In this document: in pieces, positions 34,575 through 42,019 of the stretch
Layout: every line of letters begins with the position of its first letter
How positions within the stretch are numbered: the first letter of the stretch is position 1
NCBI GenBank assembly: GCA_024235415.1
Contig: JACKML010000010.1
Span: forward strand, 16,673-80,672
Source of the DNA: Chromatiaceae bacterium
GTDB taxonomy: Bacteria; Pseudomonadota; Gammaproteobacteria; Chromatiales; Chromatiaceae
DNA: 64,000 nt
Reading direction: 5' to 3'
Notes under the pieces: generated by a model
Told to the model about the DNA's origin: nothing
Databases searched by the model: none
Seen by the model: only the letters and a program-made list of their open reading frames with translations
Program-made: the position numbers and the translations under genes

Positions 34575-34794
34575 GGTTCTTGTGACTCCTCGTTCAATTT
34601 CGTGTCTGGCTTCGTGGCCACCGACGAGCAGCCCCATTGGCGCAACAATGGCGACGCCATTCGCAAAAGCCGCGTGGCACAGGGCATCCGCGTGAACACA
34701 GCGAACGGGTTGACCGGAAAGTCACGTGTTTTCACGTTGCGGGCAACTGCGCGATTGCTATCGTCGGCAGCGCATTACGGCCACGCCGGCGTTG

Positions 34795-35877
34795 TTACCG
34801 CGTCGACGCAGCGCCTGGCAGACCCAGCGGGTTGTTGGGGTCGATGCCGTCCATGAACGGCTTGCGGCGGTCGCTGTGGGTCAGCTGGTAGACCAGCCCC
34901 ATCCAGTTGCCGATCACCGCATGCGCAGTGTCACGCCAGGTATTGTCCAGGCCGGCAGTCAACAGTGCATCTGGGAAGTCCGGTATGGCGTCGCCGGCTG
35001 CCAATGAACGGTCCAGTCGCATCCGGTACTCACGCAGCACCGCCTCGTCGCGCGCGGTGAAATAGTTTTCGACGAACGGGGGAAACAGCGTCGTATCGCC
35101 GTTCGCGTAGCGCATGACCTCGCGCTTGTATTCTTTCAGCAGCGAGATGGTGTCGTATTCCGGATGACCCTGGAAGAATATGAAGCGAAAGCCGTCGCCA
35201 CTGGTGGCGAGGTGCACCCCGACGTCGCTTTGTGCCAGCACCCGCAGCCCCGCCGCGTCGAACTGCGCGCGTGACACGTCGTTCCAGCGCGAGTGCGGCA
35301 CGTCGAAGCGGGTATTCACGTCATGCACCAGCGGGTGCGCCCGATCAACGACGCGATGGGGGAAGACGCCCCAGGTCTTGAGCGGCCGCGGCGTCCTGCG
35401 CTGGCTGTAACGGAACTCCAGCACCGCGTGCGTGGCGAGGCAGCTGCACAGCGTCGATGTCACGTTGGCATAGGCCCAGTCGATCACCTCGATCAGCGGC
35501 TGCCAGAAAGGCTGTTGCGACAGGTCGGGCCCGACCACGTTGGCACCGGTGATGATCAACGCATCGAGGCCCTGTTCCCTCACCTGCTCGAAGCTGTCGT
35601 AGAACGCGTCGACATGCCGCTGCGCCGCGGCACCGCGCGGCAACTGCGGCAGCGTGAACGGATGCACATAGAACTGGGCGATCGGATTGCTCTCACCGAC
35701 CAGGCGAAAGAACTGCCGCTCGGTCGCCGCCAACGCCTTGTCCGGCATCATGTTCAACAGGCCGATGTGCAGCTCGCGGATATCCTGATGCAGCGCACGG
35801 TCGGGCGGCAGCACGTTGACCCCCTCCTCGCGCAGGCGCTGGAAGGTCGGCAGATCGTTGTGGGCGACTATCGGCAT
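34795..35877 (-). CDS. metA: Homoserine O-succinyltransferase family (MetA)
   Basis: A 360-residue acyltransferase activating homoserine for methionine synthesis, with the class I glutamine amidotransferase-like fold of MetA/MetAS. Visible are IRELHIGLLNMMPDKALAATE, DALIITGANV, the nucleophile region STLCSCLATHAVL (Cys146 aligns with the E. coli MetA nucleophile) and FFQGHPEYD carrying the catalytic His and Glu. The protein is longer than E. coli MetA (309) at the C-terminus. Succinyl versus acetyl specificity was not resolved. Upstream in the same operon is a P-loop ATPase gene. Confidence 0.88.
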   Translation of the reverse strand: MPIVAHNDLPTFQRLREEGVNVLPPDRALHQDIRELHIGLLNMMPDKALAATERQFFRLVGESNPIAQFYVHPFTLPQLPRGAAAQRHVDAFYDSFEQVREQGLDALIITGANVVGPDLSQQPFWQPLIEVIDWAYANVTSTLCSCLATHAVLEFRYSQRRTPRPLKTWGVFPHRVVDRAHPLVHDVNTRFDVPHSRWNDVSRAQFDAAGLRVLAQSDVGVHLATSGDGFRFIFFQGHPEYDTISLLKEYKREVMRYANGDTTLFPPFVENYFTARDEAVLREYRMRLDRSLAAGDAIPDFPDALLTAGLDNTWRDTAHAVIGNWMGLVYQLTHSDRRKPFMDGIDPNNPLGLPGAASTR

Positions 35878-35881
35878 CTGA

Positions 35882-36727
35882 TTACTGGCTGCGCGCGATC
35901 GCGGTTTCCAGCAGGCCGAGGAAATCCTGCTCGTCGCGCACCTGTGCCACCTCCCTCGATGTCACGGTGTAACCCTGTTCGGCAATCGTCTCGTAACGCG
36001 GCACCCGCGAATGGAACAGGCGCGGGAACACCCAGCGGGTGAACTCATCCGGATCCATCTCTGCGGCGTAACCAAGCCCGTTCTCACCAAGATACACCTG
36101 CATCTGCTCGATCAGGAATTCCGGGCGGTAATACAACGGCTTGGGGTCACTCTGCGCGCGCGCGATCAGCTTGCGCTCCTCCTCCTGGTCGGTCACCTGG
36201 ATATAGAGCATCAGGGTGTGCTTTACCAGCAGGTCGATCACGCCAGGGTCGTCGAGTTCGCACAGCGAACCACCGACATCGTTGACGAAGTTCTGATAGC
36301 CGTAGATCTTCTGCGCCTTGTCGATAAATGCAGGTACGTCGTGCATCGCGGCGATCTCTGCCTCCCGGTATTGCGCCTGGCGACGCTGGAAGTCTTCCAG
36401 GGGTACGCCCCCCAGCTCCGGATTACCGAGTTTGCCGACAAATGACAACACCGGCCCCAGGTCGGAGATCTTGATGTTGTTGCGGATGTAGATCCAGTCG
36501 TTGCGCAGCAGCTGGCTGAGGAAAGGCACCTGCATGGCCTGTTCCTTGATCAGGTCGAGAATGCTCTCGTCCAGATAGCGCGTGCCGATGCGATAGTCAC
36601 CCGAATAGTGGTACCAGTCATGCCGGCGCAGCAGCGCGGACAGGTACGTCTTGCCCACGCCGGACATCCCCAGCAGGGTGACGTTCTTGTGCCTCCAGTG
36701 ACGGAATTCCTCGACGGTAAACTTCAC
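35882..36727 (-). CDS. P-loop ATPase of unknown function
   Basis: A 281-residue soluble protein with a Walker A LLGMSGVGKTYLS at residues 18-30. Phe/Tyr-rich stretches (DWYHYSGDYRIGTRYLDES) follow, then VDNDVGGSLCELDD-like FVNDVGGSLCELDDP, which may be the Walker B/shikimate kinase-like core. It looks like a small-molecule or nucleotide kinase-like fold without a named substrate. It ends four bases before the metA gene, so the two are almost certainly co-translated. That pairing suggests a link to methionine metabolism, but this is inference only. Confidence 0.7.
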   Translation of the reverse strand: MKFTVEEFRHWRHKNVTLLGMSGVGKTYLSALLRRHDWYHYSGDYRIGTRYLDESILDLIKEQAMQVPFLSQLLRNDWIYIRNNIKISDLGPVLSFVGKLGNPELGGVPLEDFQRRQAQYREAEIAAMHDVPAFIDKAQKIYGYQNFVNDVGGSLCELDDPGVIDLLVKHTLMLYIQVTDQEEERKLIARAQSDPKPLYYRPEFLIEQMQVYLGENGLGYAAEMDPDEFTRWVFPRLFHSRVPRYETIAEQGYTVTSREVAQVRDEQDFLGLLETAIARSQ

Positions 36728-36812
36728 GACTCGCTCCGGCTGCTCGATTCAAGCCGCGCATTATCCGTCATGCACCGCGTCGGTGGAAACCTGCCGTACG
36801 CGATCGCCGTAG

Positions 36813-37589
36813 CTATACGACCCGGCGCAGACGACCATTCGCCGAACCGCCGGGCGCCAGATCGAAGCAGGCGCCAGGCTCGGCCACGCGATAACCCAGC
36901 GAGCGCAGACCAGCCGCTGCGGCCGGTGATTCGTAGTGATACAGCACCAGGCGCTCGCGCAGCGCCGGCGGATAGCTGGCGGCCAGGTCGGCCGAACCGG
37001 TGTGTGACGGGTTTCCGTGCAGGGCGCAGTCGTGGAATACCACTTCGCCATTGGCGGCGAAGCGTGCCAGCACCTCGGGGATCGGCCGCGTGTCACCGGT
37101 ATAGGCGAAACGCCCGTGCAGCCCGAGCCCGAATGCCGCGCGGTAACCGTGATGGCTGACCGCGAACACGTCGAACAGCAGGCCGGCGTGCCAGAAGTGC
37201 GCACCGACCGGCACCAGCTGGAAACGATCCCAGAAATTCATTCCCCCTTCCGCCAGCTTGTAGGGGTCTTCCGCCAACTGCTGCTGCAGGCGCTCGATGA
37301 TCGGCGCCGGTACATACAGGCGCACCGGCGGGGATGCCGGGCATTCGCAGGCCATACGGTAGAACAGGTTTTCCAGGCCGCCGCTGTGGTCGAGATGCGT
37401 GTGGGTGATGAAGATCGCCGTCGGCAGCTGTCTATATCGCTCCAGGTAGGCAGGCAGCACCGTGGCACCGCAGTCGATCAGCAGCAGCGGCCGCGTCGCA
37501 TCGTCTTCGAGCACCGCTGCCGCGTTGCCGAGCTCATGCGCCGTCGCATTGCCGACGCCAAGAAAACGCAACTTCAAACCATCCGACAT
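36813..37589 (-). CDS. Metallo-beta-lactamase fold hydrolase
   Basis: A 258-residue MBL-fold enzyme resembling RNase Z/beta-CASP-less hydrolases. It has the zinc motif THTHLDHSGG (HxHxDH), a later His in AVSHHGY, FAYTGDTRP (bridging Asp) and the C-terminal LVLYHYE His. It begins at ATG 37589, preceded by a strong GGAGGG. It could be an arylsulfatase/phosphodiesterase-type or tRNA-processing relative, and the substrate is undetermined. Transcribed alone, divergent from the MFS gene. Confidence 0.85.
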   Translation of the reverse strand: MSDGLKLRFLGVGNATAHELGNAAAVLEDDATRPLLLIDCGATVLPAYLERYRQLPTAIFITHTHLDHSGGLENLFYRMACECPASPPVRLYVPAPIIERLQQQLAEDPYKLAEGGMNFWDRFQLVPVGAHFWHAGLLFDVFAVSHHGYRAAFGLGLHGRFAYTGDTRPIPEVLARFAANGEVVFHDCALHGNPSHTGSADLAASYPPALRERLVLYHYESPAAAAGLRSLGYRVAEPGACFDLAPGGSANGRLRRVV

Positions 37590-37739
37590 CAAGACCCTCC
37601 GCCCGCGATGTGCGGGCCCGATTGCTGACACGCCGTGATCTCCGGCGAATGACGATTGAAATTATTGCATCACGATATACCCTGGCCAGTCCCGTTGCAC
37701 CCCTATACTGACGCCCCGGCCGCTGTCCACAGAAGCTCC

Positions 37740-38891
37740 ATGGGATCACGCAATCTCGCCATCGTCGTCTACTGCACCATCGTCGGCTTTGCCGTGCTGT
37801 ACGCGACCCAACCCCTGCTGCCGCTGCTGGCCGAGCAGTGGGGACGCCCGATCGGCGACACTGCCCTGCTGACCACCGCAACCATGATCCCACTGGCGCT
37901 GGGCCCGCTGTTGTACGGCTACGTGCTGGAGCACATGTCGACCAAACACATGCTGGGAGTCGGTTTTGCCGTGCTGACGGTGGCGCAGTTTGCGATCAGC
38001 CTCGGGCCGGACTATCCGCTGTTCTTCGTGCTGCGCACCATCGAGGGGATGATGCTGCCGGCCATCTTCACGGCGTTGATGACCTACAGCTCGGCTGCCG
38101 GCGGCCAGCACAACACGCGCCGCAATATCACGATCTATATCGCTGCCACGATTGCCGGCGGCTACAGCGGGCGCGTGTTCAGCGGCCTGCTGACCGACCT
38201 GTTCGACTGGCAGGCGGCTTTCCTGTTCTGGGCCTGCGCCGCACTGCTGGCAACCTGGCTGACCACACGCCTGGCATCCGACCCGCGGTTGCGCCTCGGC
38301 CGGCCGCGCCTGGTCGAGATCCGCAACCTGGCGCGCCGCCCGGTCTACGCCGAGGGACTGGCCAGCGCCTTCCTGCTGTTCTTCGTGTTCGCCGCGATGC
38401 TGAACTTCCTGCCGTTTCACATGCGTGACAACGATCCGTCCATTTCGCAGAGCGCGATCGCCCTGGTATACACCGGGTATCTGATCGGGGTGGTGATCTC
38501 GCTTGCCTCGCTGCGCCTGGTGCGGCTGTGCGGTGGTGAGCGCCGCACCCTGGTCGCCGGCAGCCTGGTGTACCTGCTGGGTACGGCGGCCTTCGCCCTG
38601 CCCGGCAACCAGTTCGCCTACCTGTCGATGCTGGTCTTCGCCGCCGGGATGTTCACGCTGCACAGCGTGCTTTCGGCCTTCCTCAACCACCTGGAGACGG
38701 AACGCAAGGGCCTGGTCAATGGTCTGTATGTATCGGCGTACTACGCCGGCGGGGCGCTCGGCTCGTATCTTCCGGGCTTCGTTTATCAACAGATCGGTTG
38801 GAACGCTTTCGTGCTGCTGCTGTTACTGCTGTTGTGCGCACTGGTCGCGCTCAGCCTGATGCTGCGGCACACACCGGCAAACGCAAAGTGA
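37740..38891 (+). CDS. MFS transporter
   Basis: A 383-residue major facilitator with twelve hydrophobic helices and a charged central loop around residues 185-205 (RLRLGRPRLVEIRNLARRP). The N-terminal VVYCTIVGFAVLYATQPLLPLLAEQWG resembles the YnfM/arabinose-efflux type. It is a probable drug or metabolite exporter with unknown substrate. The ATG at 37740 starts directly at helix 1. It is followed six bases later by a cytochrome b561 gene, so it is transcribed with it. Confidence 0.85.
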   Translation: MGSRNLAIVVYCTIVGFAVLYATQPLLPLLAEQWGRPIGDTALLTTATMIPLALGPLLYGYVLEHMSTKHMLGVGFAVLTVAQFAISLGPDYPLFFVLRTIEGMMLPAIFTALMTYSSAAGGQHNTRRNITIYIAATIAGGYSGRVFSGLLTDLFDWQAAFLFWACAALLATWLTTRLASDPRLRLGRPRLVEIRNLARRPVYAEGLASAFLLFFVFAAMLNFLPFHMRDNDPSISQSAIALVYTGYLIGVVISLASLRLVRLCGGERRTLVAGSLVYLLGTAAFALPGNQFAYLSMLVFAAGMFTLHSVLSAFLNHLETERKGLVNGLYVSAYYAGGALGSYLPGFVYQQIGWNAFVLLLLLLLCALVALSLMLRHTPANAK

Positions 38892-38897
38892 GATCGG

Positions 38898-39467
38898 ATG
38901 TGGCGTAACAGTGCAAATGGCTACGGGCTGATTCAGATCGTCCTGCACTGGTCGATGGCGGGCATTGTCGCCGTAATGCTGCCACTGGGCCTGTGGATGA
39001 CCGGCCTGGATTATTACGACCCCTGGTACACGCGGGCGCCGGACCTGCATCGCGCGATCGGCGTGTTGTTCGGCCTGATGCTGCTCGCACGCTGGGCGTG
39101 GCGGCTGACCCAGGTGCAGCCGACCGTCCACGCCGCCACTTCCCGGGACCAAACCGTAGCCACGCTGGTACACCGGCTGCTTTACTTCATACCGTTGTGC
39201 CTGATCATCAGTGGCTACCTGATCTCGACCGCGGACGGTCGTGCGGTCGAGGTGTTCGGCTGGTTCAGCCTACCGGCAACACTACAGGGAATCGACGGTC
39301 AGGCCGACATCGCCGGCGACATCCACTTCTTCCTGGCGATGGCATTGCTGGCCGTGATCGTGTTGCACGTGCTGGGCGCATTACGCCACCATTTCGTATA
39401 CCGCGACGACACCCTGCGTCGAATGTTGCGGCCACAGATCCCACCCAAACCCGTCAAGGAGCAGTGA
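38898..39467 (+). CDS. Cytochrome b561
   Basis: A 189-residue four-helix di-haem b protein of the prokaryotic b561 family. Histidines expected to bind haem are seen in IVLHWSMAG, PDLHRAIG, TLVHRLLYF and DIHFFLAMALLAVIVLHVLGALRHH. It shuttles electrons between quinol and a periplasmic acceptor. Its stop overlaps the yceI start (ATGA), the common b561-YceI arrangement. Confidence 0.92.
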   Translation: MWRNSANGYGLIQIVLHWSMAGIVAVMLPLGLWMTGLDYYDPWYTRAPDLHRAIGVLFGLMLLARWAWRLTQVQPTVHAATSRDQTVATLVHRLLYFIPLCLIISGYLISTADGRAVEVFGWFSLPATLQGIDGQADIAGDIHFFLAMALLAVIVLHVLGALRHHFVYRDDTLRRMLRPQIPPKPVKEQ

Positions 39468-40048
39468 TGAAAGTCCATTCCATATCCCGCCTTGCCGCCG
39501 GCATGCTGCTGTTGCTAAGCGGCGCCGCCCTCGCCTCCGACTACGTGATCGATACCAAGGGCGCCCACGCATTCGTCCAGTTTCATATCAAGCATCTCGG
39601 TTACAGCTGGCTGACCGGACGATTCAACACCTTCGGCGGTAAATTCAGTTACGACGAGGCGAACCCGGATGCCGCCAGGGTCGAGGTCACGATCGACACT
39701 GCCAGTGTCGACTCCAACCATGGCGAGCGCGACAAGCATCTGCGCGATGACGACCTGCTCGATGTGAAGCAGTTCCCACAGGCGCATTTCGTCAGCACGT
39801 CCTACCGCGATCGTGGTGATGGCAAAGGTGAGTTGCTTGGCAACCTGACGCTGCACGGCGTCACCCGACCGATCACCATCGAGGTGAGTCACATCGGTGC
39901 CGGCTTCGACCCCTGGGGCGGCTACCGGCGCGGGTTCGAAGGCCGTACCACGTTGACCCTGGCCGACTTCGGCATCCTGCGCAATCTCGGGCCGGCGTCG
40001 AAAGAGGTCCACCTGTGGCTGGGCATCGAGGGCATCCGCGAAGAGTGA
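39467..40048 (+). CDS. YceI family protein
   Basis: A 193-residue periplasmic lipocalin-like protein binding a polyisoprenoid (probably a quinone-like lipid). It has a signal peptide (residues 1-23, cleavage after LAS), then YVIDTKGAHAFVQFHIKHLG, WLTGRFNTFGGKF, DSNHGERDKHLRDDDLLDVKQFP, and GNLTLHGVTRPITIEV, all YceI hallmarks. AAGGAG precedes the ATG. It is coupled to cytochrome b561, consistent with a lipid-soluble electron carrier function. Confidence 0.93.
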   Translation: MKVHSISRLAAGMLLLLSGAALASDYVIDTKGAHAFVQFHIKHLGYSWLTGRFNTFGGKFSYDEANPDAARVEVTIDTASVDSNHGERDKHLRDDDLLDVKQFPQAHFVSTSYRDRGDGKGELLGNLTLHGVTRPITIEVSHIGAGFDPWGGYRRGFEGRTTLTLADFGILRNLGPASKEVHLWLGIEGIREE

Positions 40049-40072
40049 CCCACCGGCAGGAAAAGATTCCCC

Positions 40073-40169
40073 CTCTCCCCCAGGGAGAGCGTCGCGGCGA
40101 GGGATATCCCTCGTCCTAGCCTTCTCCCGAGGGGAGAAGGAAAAAGATGCAAAGATCACCCGAAGGTGA
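40073..40169. repeat. Intergenic multi-hairpin repeat
   Basis: Four consecutive inverted repeats fill the gap after yceI: CTCTCCC/GGGAGAG (40073-40089), the palindrome GAGGGATATCCCTC (40099-40112), CCTTCTCCC/GGGAGAAGG (40120-40140) and TCACC/GGTGA (40156-40169). The composition is reminiscent of the CCTCTCCC-type intergenic repeats common in proteobacteria. A possible degenerate relative (CCCCTCGGGAGAAGG) lies at 47892-47907. It might help end transcription, but there is no T tract. Confidence 0.55.
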
Positions 40170-40254
40170 GGGAGTCCTCGCCTGCCTGCGACGCTAAAGG
40201 CGTACGCACGATTGCCGACTATGCTTTTGACTATCGAGGCATGACGGCGGCGGC

Positions 40255-40764
40255 ATGGTACTGGCGAAAAAGTGGCTGCGGACAGGGATCATTCCGATCA
40301 TCGTGGCACTGGCGATGGTCGTCCTCGGGGGCTGCGCGACCGCACCCTCAGATACCACAAGACCCACACACGACAGCCGGTCACATGCAGTGTCAAACAC
40401 ACGCCACGCGGTCGTAGACGCGGCCCGGCAGGCGATCGGCACGCCCTACCGCTACGGCGGCGATTCACCACGTGGCTTCGACTGCAGTGGGCTGGTGCAA
40501 TACGCCCACCGCCAGGTCGGTGTCCGCATACCGCGCACCACTGACTCGCAATGGCGCAGCGCGCGCTCGCCGCATCGCCGCTACCTGCTTCCCGGCGACG
40601 TCCTGTTCTTCAGCCTCGGTGCAGACAAGGACCGGCATGTCGGCATCTACGAAGGCGGAGGCGTGTTCATCCACGCCCCTTCATCGGGCAAACGGGTCAG
40701 TCGCGCATCACTCGACAACCCGTACTGGCAAGACCACCTGGTGGCAGCCAAGACCTTTCTCTAG
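40255..40764 (+). CDS. NlpC/P60 family lipoprotein
   Basis: A 169-residue cell-wall hydrolase. It has a lipoprotein signal with lipobox LGGC (Cys27), then an NlpC/P60 domain: YRYGGDSPRGFDCSGLVQY with the catalytic Cys, DRHVGIYEGGG with the catalytic His and FIHAPSSG with the third residue. It probably cleaves peptide cross-links of peptidoglycan at the envelope (Spr/MepS-like). The final four bases overlap the convergent patatin gene. Confidence 0.9.
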   Translation: MVLAKKWLRTGIIPIIVALAMVVLGGCATAPSDTTRPTHDSRSHAVSNTRHAVVDAARQAIGTPYRYGGDSPRGFDCSGLVQYAHRQVGVRIPRTTDSQWRSARSPHRRYLLPGDVLFFSLGADKDRHVGIYEGGGVFIHAPSSGKRVSRASLDNPYWQDHLVAAKTFL

Positions 40765-41951
40765 CCAAGAAACCCGGCGAAGTGCCGTTCAATGTCGACG
40801 TGACGCGCACTGTAGGTGGTGCCGACCTTTTGTATCTCGGCAATGTGATCGGTGCTGTCCATCAGGCGTACGTGTGCCGAATCGACATCGGGAAGGCCAA
40901 GCTGGCTGATCCCCTCGGGCGTGACGTCAGGGTCATAGCGCACATAGGAAAACAGCCTGCCACTGGTGCTGCCCGCCTCCACTGCCAGATCTCCAAACTC
41001 CCGATCGATCTCGCTGCCGAAGCGGCATTCACCGATCGTGCGGCACGCCATGTCCCAGCCATCGACTGCCGCGTTCATCAACGCCGACGGGATGTTCTTG
41101 GCGTGATCGAGCAGCCACAGGTCGTCGGCCTGCAGGTCCATTCGGGCATTGGCCGCCTTGCCGGTACCCACCGAGACCACGAACAACTTGTCACTGCCGG
41201 TGGCCCAGTTGATCCCGTAAGGCGCGGCAGTGGCCATCTGGAACGCGAGATAGGCAGGGTTGTTGTAGGTGGTCACGCCGCCATCGACAAACACGAACTG
41301 GTACTCGCGCTCGGTGCCCTCGGCAAAGGTAACGACCTCCGGCGGAAAGAATGTCGGTGCCGCGGTGCTGGCACGCACCAGCTGCCATAGCGGCAGGTCG
41401 AGATTGCAGTCCAGGCGCGGCGTCCCGTCGTCACGTACGCGCTGATTGTAGCGGCCACCGGGGTTGTTGCTGACGGGCCAGGGTGAATCGGTCGTGTGGT
41501 TGCGCAACACCATCATCAGCAGCGTGCGCAGACCATCGTCGCCGAGCGTTGCATGCGGCTGCCCGTCACGCGCCGCATAGCCGAGCGCCCTGTCGAGTTC
41601 GGTTTGCAGCATGCGCGCCAGTGGCTCGTCGTTGTAGCTGTAACGCAGGCGTTTGAGCAGCGAGGCCTTGTCGAACATATCCTTGCCGCTGTCCACGTAG
41701 AACTGCCGTACCTGGTCGACCGACATGCCACAGGCGATGCAGGCAGCGATGATCGCGCCGGTACTGGTGCCGCAGGTGAAGTCGAACCAGTCGGCCAGGA
41801 CCAGCTGCGGATTCCCGGTCAACCGGCGCAAGTCCCGTTCGATGGTGCCCAGAATCTCAACCGACATCATGCCGAGGATCCCGCCACCGTCGCATGCCAG
41901 GATCTTCTTCGCGCCCGGTGCAGCAATTCGTTCACGTAGCCTTTCTTGCAT
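40761..41951 (-). CDS. Patatin-like phospholipase
   Basis: A 396-residue lipid acyl hydrolase with a Ser-Asp dyad: oxyanion loop DGGGILGM (21-28), nucleophile GTSTG (Ser63) and DGG (Asp223). It begins eight bases after a GGGGAC site; an in-frame ATG at 42005 adds 18 poorly coding residues. Transcribed directly after the TIR-like/SLOG-like protein gene, it could be that protein's lipid-degrading effector, as patatins are in CBASS (CapV). No cyclase gene is present. A plain housekeeping lipase is the alternative. Confidence 0.85.
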   Translation of the reverse strand: MQERLRERIAAPGAKKILACDGGGILGMMSVEILGTIERDLRRLTGNPQLVLADWFDFTCGTSTGAIIAACIACGMSVDQVRQFYVDSGKDMFDKASLLKRLRYSYNDEPLARMLQTELDRALGYAARDGQPHATLGDDGLRTLLMMVLRNHTTDSPWPVSNNPGGRYNQRVRDDGTPRLDCNLDLPLWQLVRASTAAPTFFPPEVVTFAEGTEREYQFVFVDGGVTTYNNPAYLAFQMATAAPYGINWATGSDKLFVVSVGTGKAANARMDLQADDLWLLDHAKNIPSALMNAAVDGWDMACRTIGECRFGSEIDREFGDLAVEAGSTSGRLFSYVRYDPDVTPEGISQLGLPDVDSAHVRLMDSTDHIAEIQKVGTTYSARHVDIERHFAGFLG

Positions 41952-42019
41952 TTCGATTGTCCCCGCTGTACGGCCGCCCCTTGGGTCGGCATGGAGCTTA
42001 AGCATAGGTGAGCTATGCG

